A DNA stretch of 64,000 nt from the NCBI GenBank assembly GCA_032622095.1, contig CP136064.1:44350989-44414988 (forward strand). The letters are read 5' to 3'. Shown piece by piece: positions 33,511 to 46,317 of the stretch. Origin of the DNA: Siphonodentalium dalli (lineage: Eukaryota > Mollusca > Scaphopoda > Gadilida > Siphonodentaliidae). The first letter of the stretch is position 1. The number at the start of each line of letters is the position of its first letter. Position numbers and translations under genes: made by a program. The notes under the pieces are model-generated. The model was not told the DNA's origin. It did no database searches and saw only the letters and a program-made list of their open reading frames with translations.

Positions 33511-34970
33511 AGGTGGACTCTTGTTTTGTCAAGCAGGGTATTATAATGTACCTACATGCTTTATCATTGTTGTTAGATACAGGAAACACCTGGAAATACA
33601 GTTTGTTTTTCTGATCTGTGTTTACCAATTAAGCATGTTATTGCTCGAGTCTTAATGGTACACAGCAAGAGTTTGCACCAAAAAAGGATAGTGGAATGGG
33701 ATTGAAAGGCAGTTAACACAGTTACCGTATTGATGAACGGCTAAAAAAAAACTCCGAAATTTTGAAGAAAAAAACATGAAAAAGGGGGGTGGGCCCCCAA
33801 AATTTTGAGGAATTTTTTTTGCACAAATGGGGTGATGGTTTTCTTGGGGTCTGAATTTTTTGTTTTTGGCCCTATACATGTATGTGCAATATTTTTCCAG
33901 ACCCCCTGGTCTGAGGTTATTTTTAGGGTCGGTCGACGTGCGGAAACATGTATCTTTTTTCATTGTCCTAAGTATATATCCACATAGTTTTTCACAATTT
34001 ACGTAGATCCGTCCACTGCGCGTTTATATGTTGAAATCAACTGTAAACAATAGAAAGATGGGGAGAGTGCGCAGTGTGCACATGCACGTAGCATTGGAAC
34101 TGTTTTAATTATCTACTTGGATTAACTGTTTTAAAGAATTTTTTTCAACACACAGAAAAAATAGATATGATATGAAGTATAAGATATTAGCTTTGTGTTC
34201 CGCAATGCTGTATAATTTGAATGTTGTGTTGAGTGAACGGCGTGTAAACAATATACTGTAGACACATATTGAGGAAAAATAATTGAAAACAAATTTAATC
34301 CTATACTACCCCGATTCTACTACTATAACCGATGGTGAAGACACTGTTTTTGGTGTTATTTTTCATGTCTATTTTCTAACTATTCCAATATCAAATGGGG
34401 TAACAGCCTAACAGGTGTGTTATAGCCATGTTGGTACAGACATTCTACATAATTATATCGTTTACGACTATTAAAGCATTGTTTGTGTATATGATAATAT
34501 TTCATTTTATTACTAACTTGGCAATAGTTGATTCACCTAAAGCCACCTATCACAGAAAGTGATAGGCATTTTTCAATACCAATTGTCATCATGGATGCCA
34601 TTTTGAATAGAACATTTTGCTCCAAGCAGGTTTATCAGATTTTGATTATGTTATAGAGGATATGATTATTATTCCTCTTCAAAATGGAATAAAAACCAAC
34701 TTACATGTAGTCCAAATATTTTCTAGATCAAAACTTTTATCGACAAGACTATTTTGTCTTTTCAGCATTTATCCCTGACCTGGAGGTCTTACCATGTTTG
34801 CCATTTTCCCACATTTCATCTTGTGACTCAGAGGCAGGTGGTTTTAATTAAACTGATGGAGAAATAAAATTAAAAAAATTTGAGTGACAGTTTTCAATAT
34901 CGTTCCTTTTTATTAGAAGTAGAAACATATTTTCCCAATTTTCATTTCGGTCCTAAATTAGTGTTTCTCT
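33511..34970. other. Intergenic, nothing recognised
   Basis: Includes purine and T-rich low-complexity sequence at 33,745-33,900. No gene, RNA or clear repeat. Confidence 0.4.
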
Positions 34971-34974
34971 GGCT

Positions 34975-35225
34975 CGGGGGTTAACAAAATATTAGATATG
35001 AGTCGAGGACCCCACCAATCAAAGCTCAGAGTTATCAGATATCAATTTTTCATATCTTTTATTTTTCACCACCTGGGTAGGAGGTACTCAATCCGATGAT
35101 CAGACACTCCTATATTACTATTTCTTTTGTTTTGGGGGCAAAAAAATTTTGCTTTGAGTCGAGGAACCCACCCATCAAAGCTCAGAGTGATCAGATATCA
35201 ATTTTTGAAGTTTGTTATTTCTCGA
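34975..35225 (+). repeat. Repeat family D fragment (two related blocks)
   Basis: gagtcgaggaccccaccaat, caaagctcagag, atcagatatcaatttt near 35,000-35,050 are repeated near 35,157-35,205. The same modules form the foldback at 41,362-41,842. Confidence 0.65.
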
Positions 35226-35229
35226 GATG

Positions 35230-36068
35230 TAAGTGGTAATACGATCAAATTTTGATATACTTTAGTGATGATACTACCATATTTTGTTGAAAGAATGTTG
35301 GTAAACAACAAGTTTTGAGTAATTTGATACCATAGTTGACAGTGATTAGCATTATTTTATTGCAATACATCGATTCTGATAACTAAAGCATATTTTGAAG
35401 AAATGTTGTATCTTGATGATATGGGTACTGTTTGATTGGCTTGAGTATATTTAAAAACAACTACGGAATTTAACTAACTGCAGTTCATCGACAGCCAACT
35501 GAGAATTATTGACTACTAAATTGTGATTAGAGTATATTTGAGAAAAATCAATGTTTTCCAAGAATCAATGTAAATGACTAAAATTCATGTTGACATTGTG
35601 TAACAAACTGGAAAACTGGTCTATTGTTACATCCATGTCAACAGAGGCTATTATTCTCGCATGGACAAATAAGATCCAATGGAAACACATTATCGCGTAC
35701 CAAAAATGATAGGGATGCTGGTTTGCATATATGTTTTGAGACCCCTTTTCTTGAATTACGTAAACATAAATTTTAGGGTTCGAATGAGCCATGACCGTTT
35801 AATGTCTACAACTGTCTTAATTATTTATAACCCTTCTATGACTGGAGCTTCTTGAAATTTTGCGAAAACCCTGTGCCAATCATGCATTCTCTTACATATG
35901 CGAAACTCCATTAGGGATCAATGACAAATATGTTTGTAGTAGATATGTGGTCAAGAAAATGATTTGATGTCTTTACTGTGCTGCTCAGAGCTTGTCACAT
36001 AACTTGCAATGTGACACCGTAATTACACAACGCCTTAGATAGTGAACTATTCTGATAGACCTATTTTA
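35230..36068. other. Intergenic with a family M fragment
   Basis: At about 35,835-35,895 aacccttctatgactgg and gaaattttgcgaaaaccctg gtgcc mark one end of repeat family M. The remainder is anonymous AT-rich DNA. Confidence 0.5.
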
Positions 36069-36215
36069 TTTGTTGAAAAATACTAGCGATATAACAAGAT
36101 ACACCAATGCATTCATAGATTCAAATTGAAAGTTTCAAATATATCATGGTTTTATGCGCAAAAACATATGAATGCATTGGTGTATCTTGTTATATCGCTA
36201 GTATTTTTCAACAAA
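36069..36215. repeat. Perfect inverted repeat, 49-nt arms
   Basis: 36,069-36,117 (tttgttgaaaaatactagcg …) and 36,167-36,215 are exact reverse complements around a 49-nt spacer. The perfect match implies a recent origin or gene conversion. Confidence 0.9.
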
Positions 36216-37374
36216 TTTGTAGAATTTCAAGGATTATGAGGAGGTACTAGTACATGTAGGTGGACATATTTCATCCATGGTTTACATTTAGGGTTTTAGA
36301 TCTCACATGTTATATTAGCTTATAAGGAGGGCCTGGGAATTTTCCAAAATTCAAAATATTTGTTCGAGCTCACTGTCAAAGCAAGCACATGTGAAGCAAT
36401 GAAAAATCATCCTAGTGCTGAGTACGTGCCTCCATAAATCTGATATAGAATTTTTTTTAGCATACATGTAACTCGCAGACTTGTACCATATACATGTACC
36501 TCACAACCATGTAACACTAAGAGTGCAGTGCATTTCTCATCGATCACGCTAATGGGCATATTGAAAACTTTTCTGAATGTGAAAAATTAATGATTAACGA
36601 TTAATCATTCAGAGATATCATAATATACATGTATGTTTGTCCAGGCATTCTTGAAATGTACTTGCAAAGTACAATAATTTGTCCACCTGGCAATTGCACC
36701 CAATTTGCCCCAGTACCAGGGACGTGGCAACAGGGTGATTGGGGGGGGGTATCTTGTTCTCATTGCTTGATTTTCGAACCAGAAATTACAAGTGCCCATT
36801 TAGTAGGAAATTTCTATTTTTAGACTAACAGTAGCATATGTTTCTATGTCATTTTAGCACTGCTGCACGTTTCCAGTACCTGCAAATCATGTATATTGAA
36901 CTTCCGTCCGTATTCATGTTTCAAAATTAGTTTTTTATCCAGCCAGAATGCACTTTTGAGATATCAACCCATATATAGAATTTGAGTAGTTTTTAGTACA
37001 TGATACATGTACCTATGAAAGGGAGAGAAAAAAAATATATATATATTCAACCTCAATCGTACTAAAATCAATTGTTTTTGTCTTCCATTAAAGACATATT
37101 ATGGACTTGTTTGGGTGCGTGAAGTGACCAGTTAGTATACTCAGGCATTACGCCAACCTGGGAAAGGTACCGTTCTGCTAACTTTCTACTAAATTTCAAA
37201 GAAATCAACGAAACCACTTCATAGAAAATATCGTCTGAACTACGATCAACTGTAAATATTTACATCTCGATTCGGGACGCAACTATCGACAATAAAAACA
37301 TACAAATGATTTCTCCATCGAGAGTCATTGCATTGAATTAAAATAACAGAATGACGATGTGCGTTGTCAATTTG
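36216..37374. other. Intergenic, nothing recognised
   Basis: Anonymous AT-rich sequence with a run of eight G at 36,741-36,748. No gene or repeat identified. Confidence 0.4.
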
Positions 37375-37470
37375 GATTAATATTCGTAAAAAATAACTAT
37401 GGTACTTTGAGCAAGATTATTCTCTATTTCTATTTGATCACCCAACCGAAGTGTTTCACATCACTTTAAT
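37375..37470 (-). repeat. Dispersed repeat shared with 8.15 kb
   Basis: Its reverse complement contains aaagtgatgtgaaacacttc, tttgctcaaagta-like and gatcaaatagaaat words that match 8,150-8,235. Confidence 0.6.
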
Positions 37471-38531
37471 AATCATTCAGATTCTATATACAATGAAGAT
37501 CTGCATAATTTTTTCACATAAAAGCAGAGAGAAATAGATATAACAACATAGAGATAATATATAGAGCATATATCGTTAAAGGAGGTGCCACAAATAGATG
37601 TGAGCTAAAAAGCTTTTTGTACCAGAAAAATGACTTTGAAACAGAGTATATCTGCAATATTATGCCATTGTTTTGGCATTCAAATGTGAACAACTATAAC
37701 TTCAACAGTATCATTAGACAGCCCATTATGATAAGTGACATACCGTTAAGAGCCAAGGAGCTATGCTTTAGATTAATGTTCACTGTATCGTTTGAAAAAC
37801 GTCCGCTAAAACGTGTCAGTTTTTCTTGGGAGCCAGTCGCCATATTTCTATTGTAAACACATGTTCATGATGTTGTTGTCATGTTTTAATTCGCGGCAGG
37901 TACATGAAAATCGACCATAAAAGCAATTCGATCATGCAATCGGGCAAGTTTATGATATGAAATCGATGCTTTCAGTTTATTTAAGTTGTTGGAATTAATT
38001 TAGCTGCTTGATTACCCACGATTTATGAAGTTTTGTGCTGTTTAGAGATGGGAAATGTTGATATTTTATTTTTATAATTACCAGTCTATAGTCGAAAGCG
38101 AGATTACAAGATGTCGTATTATTACGCAAATCACATAAATAGAAAACTTACATGTTTCAGAATATTGTATTATTCTAAAATCAAATAGCCTACATGTATA
38201 TAAAAACATATTTATGAATAGGAAAGTACCGTATTCCGACGAAATATGTCATATTTTATGACGGACTCCTTGTGCGAGTTCACTTCCGGTCAATTCTATT
38301 TTGGTGCACTGGGAGAAAAACATTGTGGAGAAAAAAATACGTTTAATAACATTTGAATGTAAATTAATCGAGAAATTGTCGGTTATCAGGTACAATCATA
38401 CCGGTATAGCTTATAACCCATATATATTGATGGGCATAATCAAAAGCTTGATCCCATGCGCGATTGTCTATACTGATCGATTTCCATTCGTAATCGTATT
38501 CTAGTATTGACGGATGGGTTTGTTTGTAATC
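37471..38531. other. Intergenic, nothing recognised
   Basis: Open frames of 67-79 codons (37,617; 38,301) have no recognisable domain. The last 250 bp could be a promoter or 5' UTR of the candidate at 38,532, but no element can be named. Confidence 0.35.
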
Positions 38532-38759
38532 ATGGCCGCCCCGCCCCCATGGCATGTGTATCAGCTATCGCAAAATAATGTTAGGATATTATGGTCTCCC
38601 ATACCAAGAAAAATAGTTCCTAAGAATGTAAACAATGCAAATGGAGGACATTTTGCCATTATTCAGGATGACAGTACTATTTTCACAGGCAGGGTATTTG
38701 GGAAAGTTCTTGTTTTTCCTCAAAATGATGTCTCCTTGTCTCTAGCCAGATTCTTATAG
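38532..38759 (+). CDS. Possible 75-residue protein or first exon, unrecognised
   Basis: The ATG has a strong context (atcATGGCC) and opens MAAPPPWHVYQLSQNNVRIL, continuing through SPIPRKIVP, GGHFAIIQDDSTIFTGRVFG and KVLVFPQ to a TAG. The composition looks more like real protein than neighbouring chance frames. However, no domain is recognised, no signal peptide or membrane segment is seen, and atggccgcc words are frequent in non-coding repeats. It could be a small gene, a processed fragment or chance. Confidence 0.3.
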   Translation: MAAPPPWHVYQLSQNNVRILWSPIPRKIVPKNVNNANGGHFAIIQDDSTIFTGRVFGKVLVFPQNDVSLSLARFL

Positions 38760-39320
38760 GACCATTTTGACTGTTCAGTTTGTTAACCATTGGAACTGGA
38801 GAAACGCCGTTTGGGGACATGATTTTTTGTCACTCTACCGCGAGTAAATTCTAACAGCTAAAATTTCTCTACTAATGACAAGATCTTTGTTTATTATTGA
38901 TTATTATGTGTGAAAAATATGAAGTTGATCCATTATATGGCCGGTGAGTAATTATTGATCATCTGGAGGTAGGGTGCAATCCGCGGTGGCCATCTTGACC
39001 AAACTTTGCCATCCCCTCAAACTCGACATAATTGTGGATTGTTCTGATATTCCACAGGATTCATGAACGTGTGTAATGACATGTTGCGGTCACATACTAT
39101 GGTAGACATGTCTGCCAGTGTTTACGTTCTGTTATTTGTCATTTTAAGGATAAATGACACATTGGTGAGTGGGTGGTTTCATACTTGTATTAGTATTTAG
39201 TTGATAAATACATGTGCCTTGGTCATAATTGTTACTTTTATTGAAAATCTACTCGCCTATAGCATTTAGACCCGATGGCACTAGAAATGTATTTCATCAT
39301 TTCTAGTGCCACACGGCCCC
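38760..39320. other. Intergenic with a hairpin next to an element end
   Basis: At about 39,274-39,310 ggcactagaaatg and catttctagtgcc form a hairpin just outside the left inverted end of the next element. A different hairpin (gccgccctaat, attagggcggc) occupies the equivalent place beyond the right end at about 42,290-42,330. Confidence 0.5.
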
Positions 39321-42279
39321 CCATACCCTGCGTTGAGGTATCTATTTCACAACATTTTTCAACTAAACAATGAATGCTGGCCTTACTATCTCACCATATA
39401 TTTTCAGTCGGTACTCCCCGCCACAAGTTGACGCCAAAAGTTCCCTGTGTCGGTGTATCTAAATCCTTTAATCGGACATTTTTAAACTGTCTAATGTTGG
39501 TGACCTCGATAAGTCGTCCACCTTCACGTTCTTGTTGACATTTTACACAAGGCCACGTGCTCGGAAGAACTACTGGGTAATTTACTACGTCCGGTTTGGC
39601 CTATAGTCCATTTCACGAATAACTATTGACTGTTGCGTTCAAGCTGCAGACATAGTTTAGTCTCCGCGCGAAGAGATGAGGTAATGCTGCGGCTGCAGGC
39701 ACGTGTATTTTTTTAAATAATTTTTTTTTTTTATAGAAGTGTTTTGTAATAATAAATAATAATAATTCATTCTGGCTTGACCTAGACCATTTTCAAACGA
39801 ATATGGACATTTATGTTTCTCAGAATAATGCAGAATTAGCTGTAACCTACAAAAATCTAAAATAAATATGTATATATAGGAGGTATCAAATTTGCTTCTA
39901 AAATAAATAAATACGACATTGCTTCACATTCCATGTAGGTGCTAGCAGGGTAAGTCCTGTGTAGGAGACTGAACTCAGGATGGAGCTTATGTTGCGTTCT
40001 GGGACGGAAAGTATCCAAACACAGCGATCTGTAAATGACCAAGCTGAAAAGTTTTCGCGATCGCCGCACTGTTTTTTTTGGATTTACGCTCGCTATATAG
40101 TCAACAAAACTCAAATAAAATCACGTCATGTTGCATTATTATGGTTTATTTCTCCATTATACAGCACATAACATGATTTAAGTGTCATTTTCCGCCTTAG
40201 TTTTATCCAACTTGGTTCTGCTTGGTATTTCTACGCACCCCTGCATGCTTATCGTCGGCATGCATTTTCTATGGGATATTTAGAACGGGTCTATAAAACT
40301 AATTAGGCTATAACTTTGTTATCTTTCATATTTTCCGTGAAATTTCAAATATGTGACAGGGACATATATCCCATCCGGAATGTGCATAAACATTTCCAGT
40401 TTCTTATCGTATTTTTATTTATTTTATGCGACAAAAGTGTCGTAAATGTCAGAAAACCAAACTGACCATGCAGTCTATGTTTTGCGTTATGAGCCAACGC
40501 TCGATGAACATCTATATATAGTTTTATTGAGATTTTTTGACGTCCCTTTATACCCATAATCACTCAAATGAGATGTCTCTCACCCACCACACGATTTGTT
40601 AAAAGTGAAATTATAAGAAGTGAGATTGTTTTATCGGTTAGCAGATACATTTCCGGATAAAACGGAGTGATCTTCATATCCCGTATATTCAGGAGATGCA
40701 TCTTTCAATGATATATTTAATTTTTGTTTTGCTGATATATATAAAAAATATCAAAAATCGACATCCCTGTACCCCGTCATTACCGTCACGCGAAAATTTG
40801 AAGCTATTAAAGTTGTCCGTTTGTTAGACAAAAATGAAACTTATAGATTTATATCAATGTTCCATGCTTGTGTCGAATAGAAACCAGGTCCACATTTGTC
40901 AAGCCTTGAGTGCGTGGATAAATGATGATCACACTTACTCCGCTTATTTCTCGGCCAGAAATATGTGTTTTGAACTTTTGATAACAATTTATTTGAGATA
41001 AAAACTGCTGCGGGCATGTCAGTCGGTGTGAACTTATCAGTCGCTGGGCATCGTGCATGGTTCAATAAGATCTAGTGATCGTTCCTTCGTCCATACAGAT
41101 GACTTAAATATTCCATTGTCCGATCTAACAACAAATTTGTCGAAAATGTCCAATTTAATGTCAGTTTGCATACCAAGCCAATAAAAAGAAACAAAATACG
41201 ATGAATACTAATAGGTATCATGTCTATGACACATGCATGCAGCCATGGCGATTGGCGAACATCTACAAAGCCACATATACCATAAAATGAGATTTTGTAT
41301 GTAGGCCTTCCTAGCTATAGATATGCAGGTAAATCTTCAAGGCCTACATAATTACTAACATTTAAAGGTACTCAACCCGATAAAACTCCTCTCAATTACT
41401 ATTTCAATGGCTTCGGGGGTCAAAAATATTTGATTCGAGTCGAGGAAGTCACCCATCAAAGCTCCGATTTGTTAGATATCGATTTTAGAAATCTATTATT
41501 TTTCATTATCGGGAATACTATCTGGCCCAGAACTCAGTCAAAATTGCGTTAAAATTACCACTTGATTTTAGAGTTATCCATCCTTGTCTGTTTGAATAGA
41601 TTTGGAGAACACATCCAGAGCAGATTACGGCAGTTAGTAGTACTGATCTCGAGTTTATAACAAATTTCAAAAATCAATATCTAATAACTCTTGAGCTTTG
41701 TTTGATGGGTTCCTCGACTCGAATCAAATATTTTTTACCCCCAAAGCCAAAGAAATAGTAATATAGGAACATCCGATCGGATTGTTGTTGTTGGAATCTG
41801 TTGAGATGGGGACCCTCTTTACGGGTTGAGTACCTTTAACACTATGCTGTAATACTATATACACAAGACAGAAGTTATATTGTTCGCTTGGTTCAACTAG
41901 GATGTTTCACTATATTACACACTCACACCGTTGTAATGGTTTGCTAACAATAAAATCTTGAAATCAGTTTAAAACGGTTATTCGTGAAATGGACTATAGG
42001 CCAAACCGGACGTAGTAAATTACCCAGTAGTTCTTCCGAGCACGTGGCCTTGTGTAAAATGTCAACAAGAACGTGAAGATGGACGACTTATCGAGGTCAC
42101 CAACATTAGACAGTTTAGAAATGTCCGATTAAAGGATTTAGATACACCGACACAGGGAACTTTTGGCGTCAACTTGTGGCGGGGAGTACCGACTGAAAAT
42201 ATATGGTGAGGTAATAAGGCTAGCATTCATTGTTTACATGAAAAATGTTGTGAAATAGATAGTTCTACACAGGGTATGG
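39321..42279. mobile_element. 2.96 kb element with ~300 bp inverted ends
   Basis: The left arm 39,321-39,624 (ccataccctg … tccatttcacgaataac) and right arm 41,977-42,279 (gttattcgtgaaatgga … cagggtatgg) are reverse complements with few differences. The interior (39,625-41,976) has no transposase-like frame. It holds anonymous sequence and the foldback at 41,362-41,842. It is best read as a non-autonomous long-TIR transposon or an inverted duplication. No clean target duplication was found. Confidence 0.75.
41362..41842. mobile_element. Foldback of repeat family D, nested in the 2.96 kb element
   Basis: The ends ttaaaggtactcaacccg and cgggttgagtacctttaa are inverted. Inner blocks tgattcgagtcgaggaa and ttcctcgactcgaatca also pair. 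Related unpaired fragments are at 34,975-35,225. It is MITE-like, about 480 bp. Confidence 0.75.
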
Positions 42280-43365
42280 CAGGCCGTCAGCCGCCCTAAT
42301 GGGCAGTTTGAGCTGATCATTAGGGCGGCGTAGTGTCTAATAGCATTTAGGGCTAATGTTGGAACTTACAAGGCGTAAGCATTGATAGTAAGTTCCAATG
42401 GATCCAACGATTGTGATGTTGTCGTACATGATATCGTAAGTTGTTCGTAAAGCATGTGATTGACTTCCCTACAATCATATCCAGCTATGATTTTTACATA
42501 CATACATGTACGACAGCGATTATGCCACAATTAGTGGAAGTAGCCAAGGATATGCCACGATTTCGCATCTAAAATAAAACAGTGCTTGATAATATTTTTT
42601 GGCTTGCAACATTGTCATGAGCATGCGCAATTCAACTACTGCCTACTGGTTACTTCCTTTATCGATAATGGAAATTTTTCCACTTACGACAGCTGCTTAC
42701 GATTGAATCGTGGTCGTCTGAACGTTCACCAATTGACTGTTTTAACTTTTAGCCCAATCGTTGAATCGGGCCATTATATATCGATCCGTTGTTTACCCAG
42801 AACTGTTTATGTACAGTGACTGTGGTTGGACACACAAAATTTTTCTTCTCACATTAATCATTACTAATAAAAAAGACACTGACACTTTACTAATAGTAGG
42901 CCTAATACTATTATTTTTAGGAAATCTACCTTTCCAATATTCGAGGTACATGTATCACCCATGATCACTTCATAATTGGACGTCGTTAAATGTCATATTT
43001 CCTATAAAAACCTCATGCATATGTGTTCATACGATAGTACAAAAGAAACTTACCATGGGAACGAATGCAATGTCATATTTTAATCATCTAAATCCAACAC
43101 AGAGAAGTTCCGACCGCGTGGTGACGGTCCGGGCGCGGATACAGGACTTTTCGTACCTGGACGTTTCGTACCATCTGGTACCATCTGGTCGTTTCGTAGC
43201 GTACTGCCAGAGGCAGAAAGACGTGGAACCTTGCTATTTCCACTGGAGTGACTGGACAGTTATCGAGAAAAGTCCGCCGTTAAAGTTCGGAATATTTTCA
43301 AACAGAGTTTAAACAACGATCACGTGGCATGCAGTTTAACCAATCAGGAATACGAACCGTTTAAC
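42280..43365. other. Intergenic, nothing recognised
   Basis: A hairpin of ggaacttac / gtaagttcc lies at about 42,360-42,396. The open frames at 42,586-43,312 (67-85 codons) carry no recognisable domain. Confidence 0.4.
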
Positions 43366-44388
43366 ACGAACATGACATTTGGAACTTATTCCCGACCCCA
43401 AATACCACCAAGAATCACCCCGACCCCCACCCACCACACCAGGGGGTGTTTCTATGTGGTATTTGGGGTCGGCCACCCACTCATGCCGTCAAATAGGTCG
43501 AAATCCTTGCCGTTCTCGAGAATGGTCCATACCCCATTATCACCCCTCGGGATGGCACCCCCGGGGTGATGGTGGGGTCGGGGTGTTTCTATGTGGTATT
43601 TGGGGCCGGCCACCCACCCATGCCGTCAAATCGGTCGAAATCCTTACCGTTCTCGAAAATTGTCCATATCCCAATTTTCACCCCCTCGGGGGGGGGCACC
43701 CCGGGGTGATGGGTGGGGGTCGGGGTGTGTCTAGGTGGTATTTGGGGCCGGCCACCCACCCACCCATGCCGTCAACTCGGTCGAAATCCTTACCGTTCTC
43801 GAAAATTGTCCATATCCCCATTTTCACCCCGGCACCCCGGGGGTGATGGGTGGGGGTCGGGGTGTTTCTTGGTGATATTTGGGGCCGGCCACCCACCCAT
43901 GCCGTCAAATCGGTCGAAATCCTTACCGTTCTCGAAAATTGTCCATATCCCAATTTTCACCCCCTCGGGGTGGCACCCTCCGTGGTGATGGGTGGGGGTC
44001 GGGGTGTTTCTAGGTGGTATTTGGGGCCGGCCACCCACCCATGCCGTCAACTCGGTCGAAATCCTTACCGTTCTCGAAAATTGTCCATATCCCAATTTTC
44101 ACCCCCTCGGGGTGGCACCCCGGGGGTGATGGGTGGGGGTCGGGGTGTTTCTAGGTGGTATTTGGGGCCGGCCACCCACCCATGCCGTCAACTCGGTCGA
44201 AATCCTTACCGTTCTCGAAAATTGTCCATATCCCCATTTTCACCCCCTCGGGGTGGCACCCCCGGGGGTGATGGTGGGGGTCGGGGTGTTTCTTGGTGGT
44301 ATTTGGGACCGGCCATGCCATGAAATCGGCCGAAAGCCACATTTTTGAAAATAAAGAATAGGGAATAAGTTCCAAATGTCATGTTCGT
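43366..44388. mobile_element. Element with ~28 bp inverted ends around seven ~140 bp repeats
   Basis: Outer ends acgaacatgacatttggaac and gttccaaatgtcatgttcgt are inverted over about 28 bp. Inside, a G+C-rich unit (gccgtcaa.tcggtcgaaat, ccttaccgttctcgaaaatt, gtcc.. then ggggtgtttctaggtggt) recurs at 43,485, 43,622, 43,768, 43,901, 44,043, 44,184 and 44,325, so the spacing is 133-146 bp. Base composition differs sharply from the AT-rich surroundings. Long frames on both strands are repeat by-products. Confidence 0.82.
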
Positions 44389-44544
44389 CCATTTAACTAC
44401 CTATGTAAGAATCTTTGCTACCTAATCAGTATTTAAAATACCAGCTCCAGGTAGCTAAAGTGACTAGGAAAAGTAGCTAAAAAAACTAGGAGAGTAGTGA
44501 AAAATTTTTAACTACCCAAATCTATCTACTTTTTTTTTAGTGTG
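44389..44544. repeat. Repeat R fragment with ggtagtta words
   Basis: ctacctatg, ggtagctaaag, taactacccaaat and ttttagtgtgta match the style and junction of repeat R at 23,575-23,960 in opposite orientation. It is the left flank of the TA-inserted element. Confidence 0.6.
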
Positions 44545-45431
44545 TAGCAGCTGTATAGAAATGCATTTTTACAGCGATAAGGCTATGCCCACAAGCAAAC
44601 TTGGTATTAAAATGAAGTTTATCATCTATTTCACAACAGAAGTCTATTAACTTGAGCGAAGCTGCGATTTATGCACACCTAGATACCGATTAACCCATGC
44701 GAAGGTGCCACGAAACACGAAAAACTGCGTTCGACATTAATGTTTAGAATTTAGATTTTTCGATGAATACGCTAGCAAACAACAATTTTTAGGTATCAAA
44801 TAACGCAGTGGAATACTGCGCACTCGTTTTAGCTACAATATGGCTGATTTAGTACGAATACTGTAATGGCGAACACGCAAACACGCGCCAATAAAAACAG
44901 CTAAAAATAGACTCGATGTTTAAAATTACAGGATCGATTTCAGCTGATATATTCCACAGTATGGGGTGTATAGTATATCAAAATGTAGGATTAGACACAG
45001 TGAATGCAATTTTTTCCAAATGGGTCCACTACGCGGTGAAATTGTTGCAGAAATTCGCTCCAAGAAAGAGCGCTACCTTTTCTCGTAAAAAATAGAATGG
45101 CCGACTGAAGCCGTTTTATCGTTCCAACTAAGCCGTTCTTAGCAGCTCTTCATCCACAAAATACGAATATACACCATGTATCAGAAGACATATCAAGTGT
45201 AATCTTTAAAGGTATTTGCGCTTTTCATTTGTTATAATTCACACTTATTTTTTATTTTAGTTGTGATTAAAAGCCCAGATGCCGGAAGCCGGTGTCCGGT
45301 TATTACAATCCAAGTTACAAAATAAATTAACTGGTTTGAATGCATGAATATGTCAATGGTCAGACTGCTCGAAAGAATATTCAAATCAAATAGAGCTTAT
45401 AGATTTAAAGACTTATGTGTCCGCCAGTCAT

Positions 45432-46317
45432 ACGCGGTGGAAGTTCTCATATTATCTGCCGGTCATCATACGCGGGGTAGTTCTCATATGAACATATTAT
45501 ACGCCAGTCATACGCGGTGGAGGTTCATATTATCCACCGGTCATACGCGAGGGAGGTTCTCATATTATCCTCCAGTCATACGTGGGGGAGGTTCTCATAT
45601 GAACATATTATCCGCCGGTCATACGCGGTGGAGGTTCATATTATCAGCCGGTCATACGCGAGGGAGGTTCTCATATTATCCTCAGGTCATACGTGGGGGA
45701 GGTTCTCATATTATCCTCCGTCATACGTGGGGGAGGTTCTCATATGAACATATTATCCGCCGGTCATACGCGGGGGAGGTTCTCATATGATCATATCATC
45801 CACCGGTCATACGCGGTGGAGGTTCATATTATCCGCCTGTCATACATGAGGGAGGTTCTCATATTATCCTCCGGTCTACGTGTGGGAGGTTCTCATATGA
45901 ACATTATCCGCCAGTCATACGCGAGGGAGGTTCTCATATTATCCACCGGTCATACGCGAGGGAGGTTCTCATATGAACATATTATCCGTCAGTCATACGC
46001 GGTGGAGGTTCATATTATCCGCCGGTCATATGCGAGGGAGGTTCTCATATTATCCTCCGGTCATATGTGGGGGAGGTTCTCATATTATCCTCCGGTCATT
46101 CGTGGGGGAGGTTCTCATATGAACATATTATCCGCCGGTCTTACGCAGTGGAGGTTCATATTATCTGCCGGTCATACGCGAGGGAGGTTCTCATATTATC
46201 CTCCGGTCATACGTGGGGGAGGTTCTGATATGAACATATTATCCGCCGGTCATACGCGGTGGAGGTTCGTATTATCCACCGGCCATATGCGAGGGAGATT
46301 CTCATATTACCTCAAAT
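45432..46317 (+). repeat. Minisatellite array, left half (ggtcatacgcggggga)
   Basis: Subunits of about 33, 35 and 43 bp (ggtcatacgcggtggagg ttcatattatccgcc and relatives) combine into a higher-order unit near 111 bp. Each subunit has ggtcatacg, gaggttc and atattatcc. The array is free of stops in some frames, giving spurious frames up to 234 codons. Confidence 0.88.

Noticed and set aside
43379-44375. 155-157 codon proline- and glycine-rich frames
   Set aside because: They arise from the GC-rich ~140 bp repeats on both strands and have no start context or domain.
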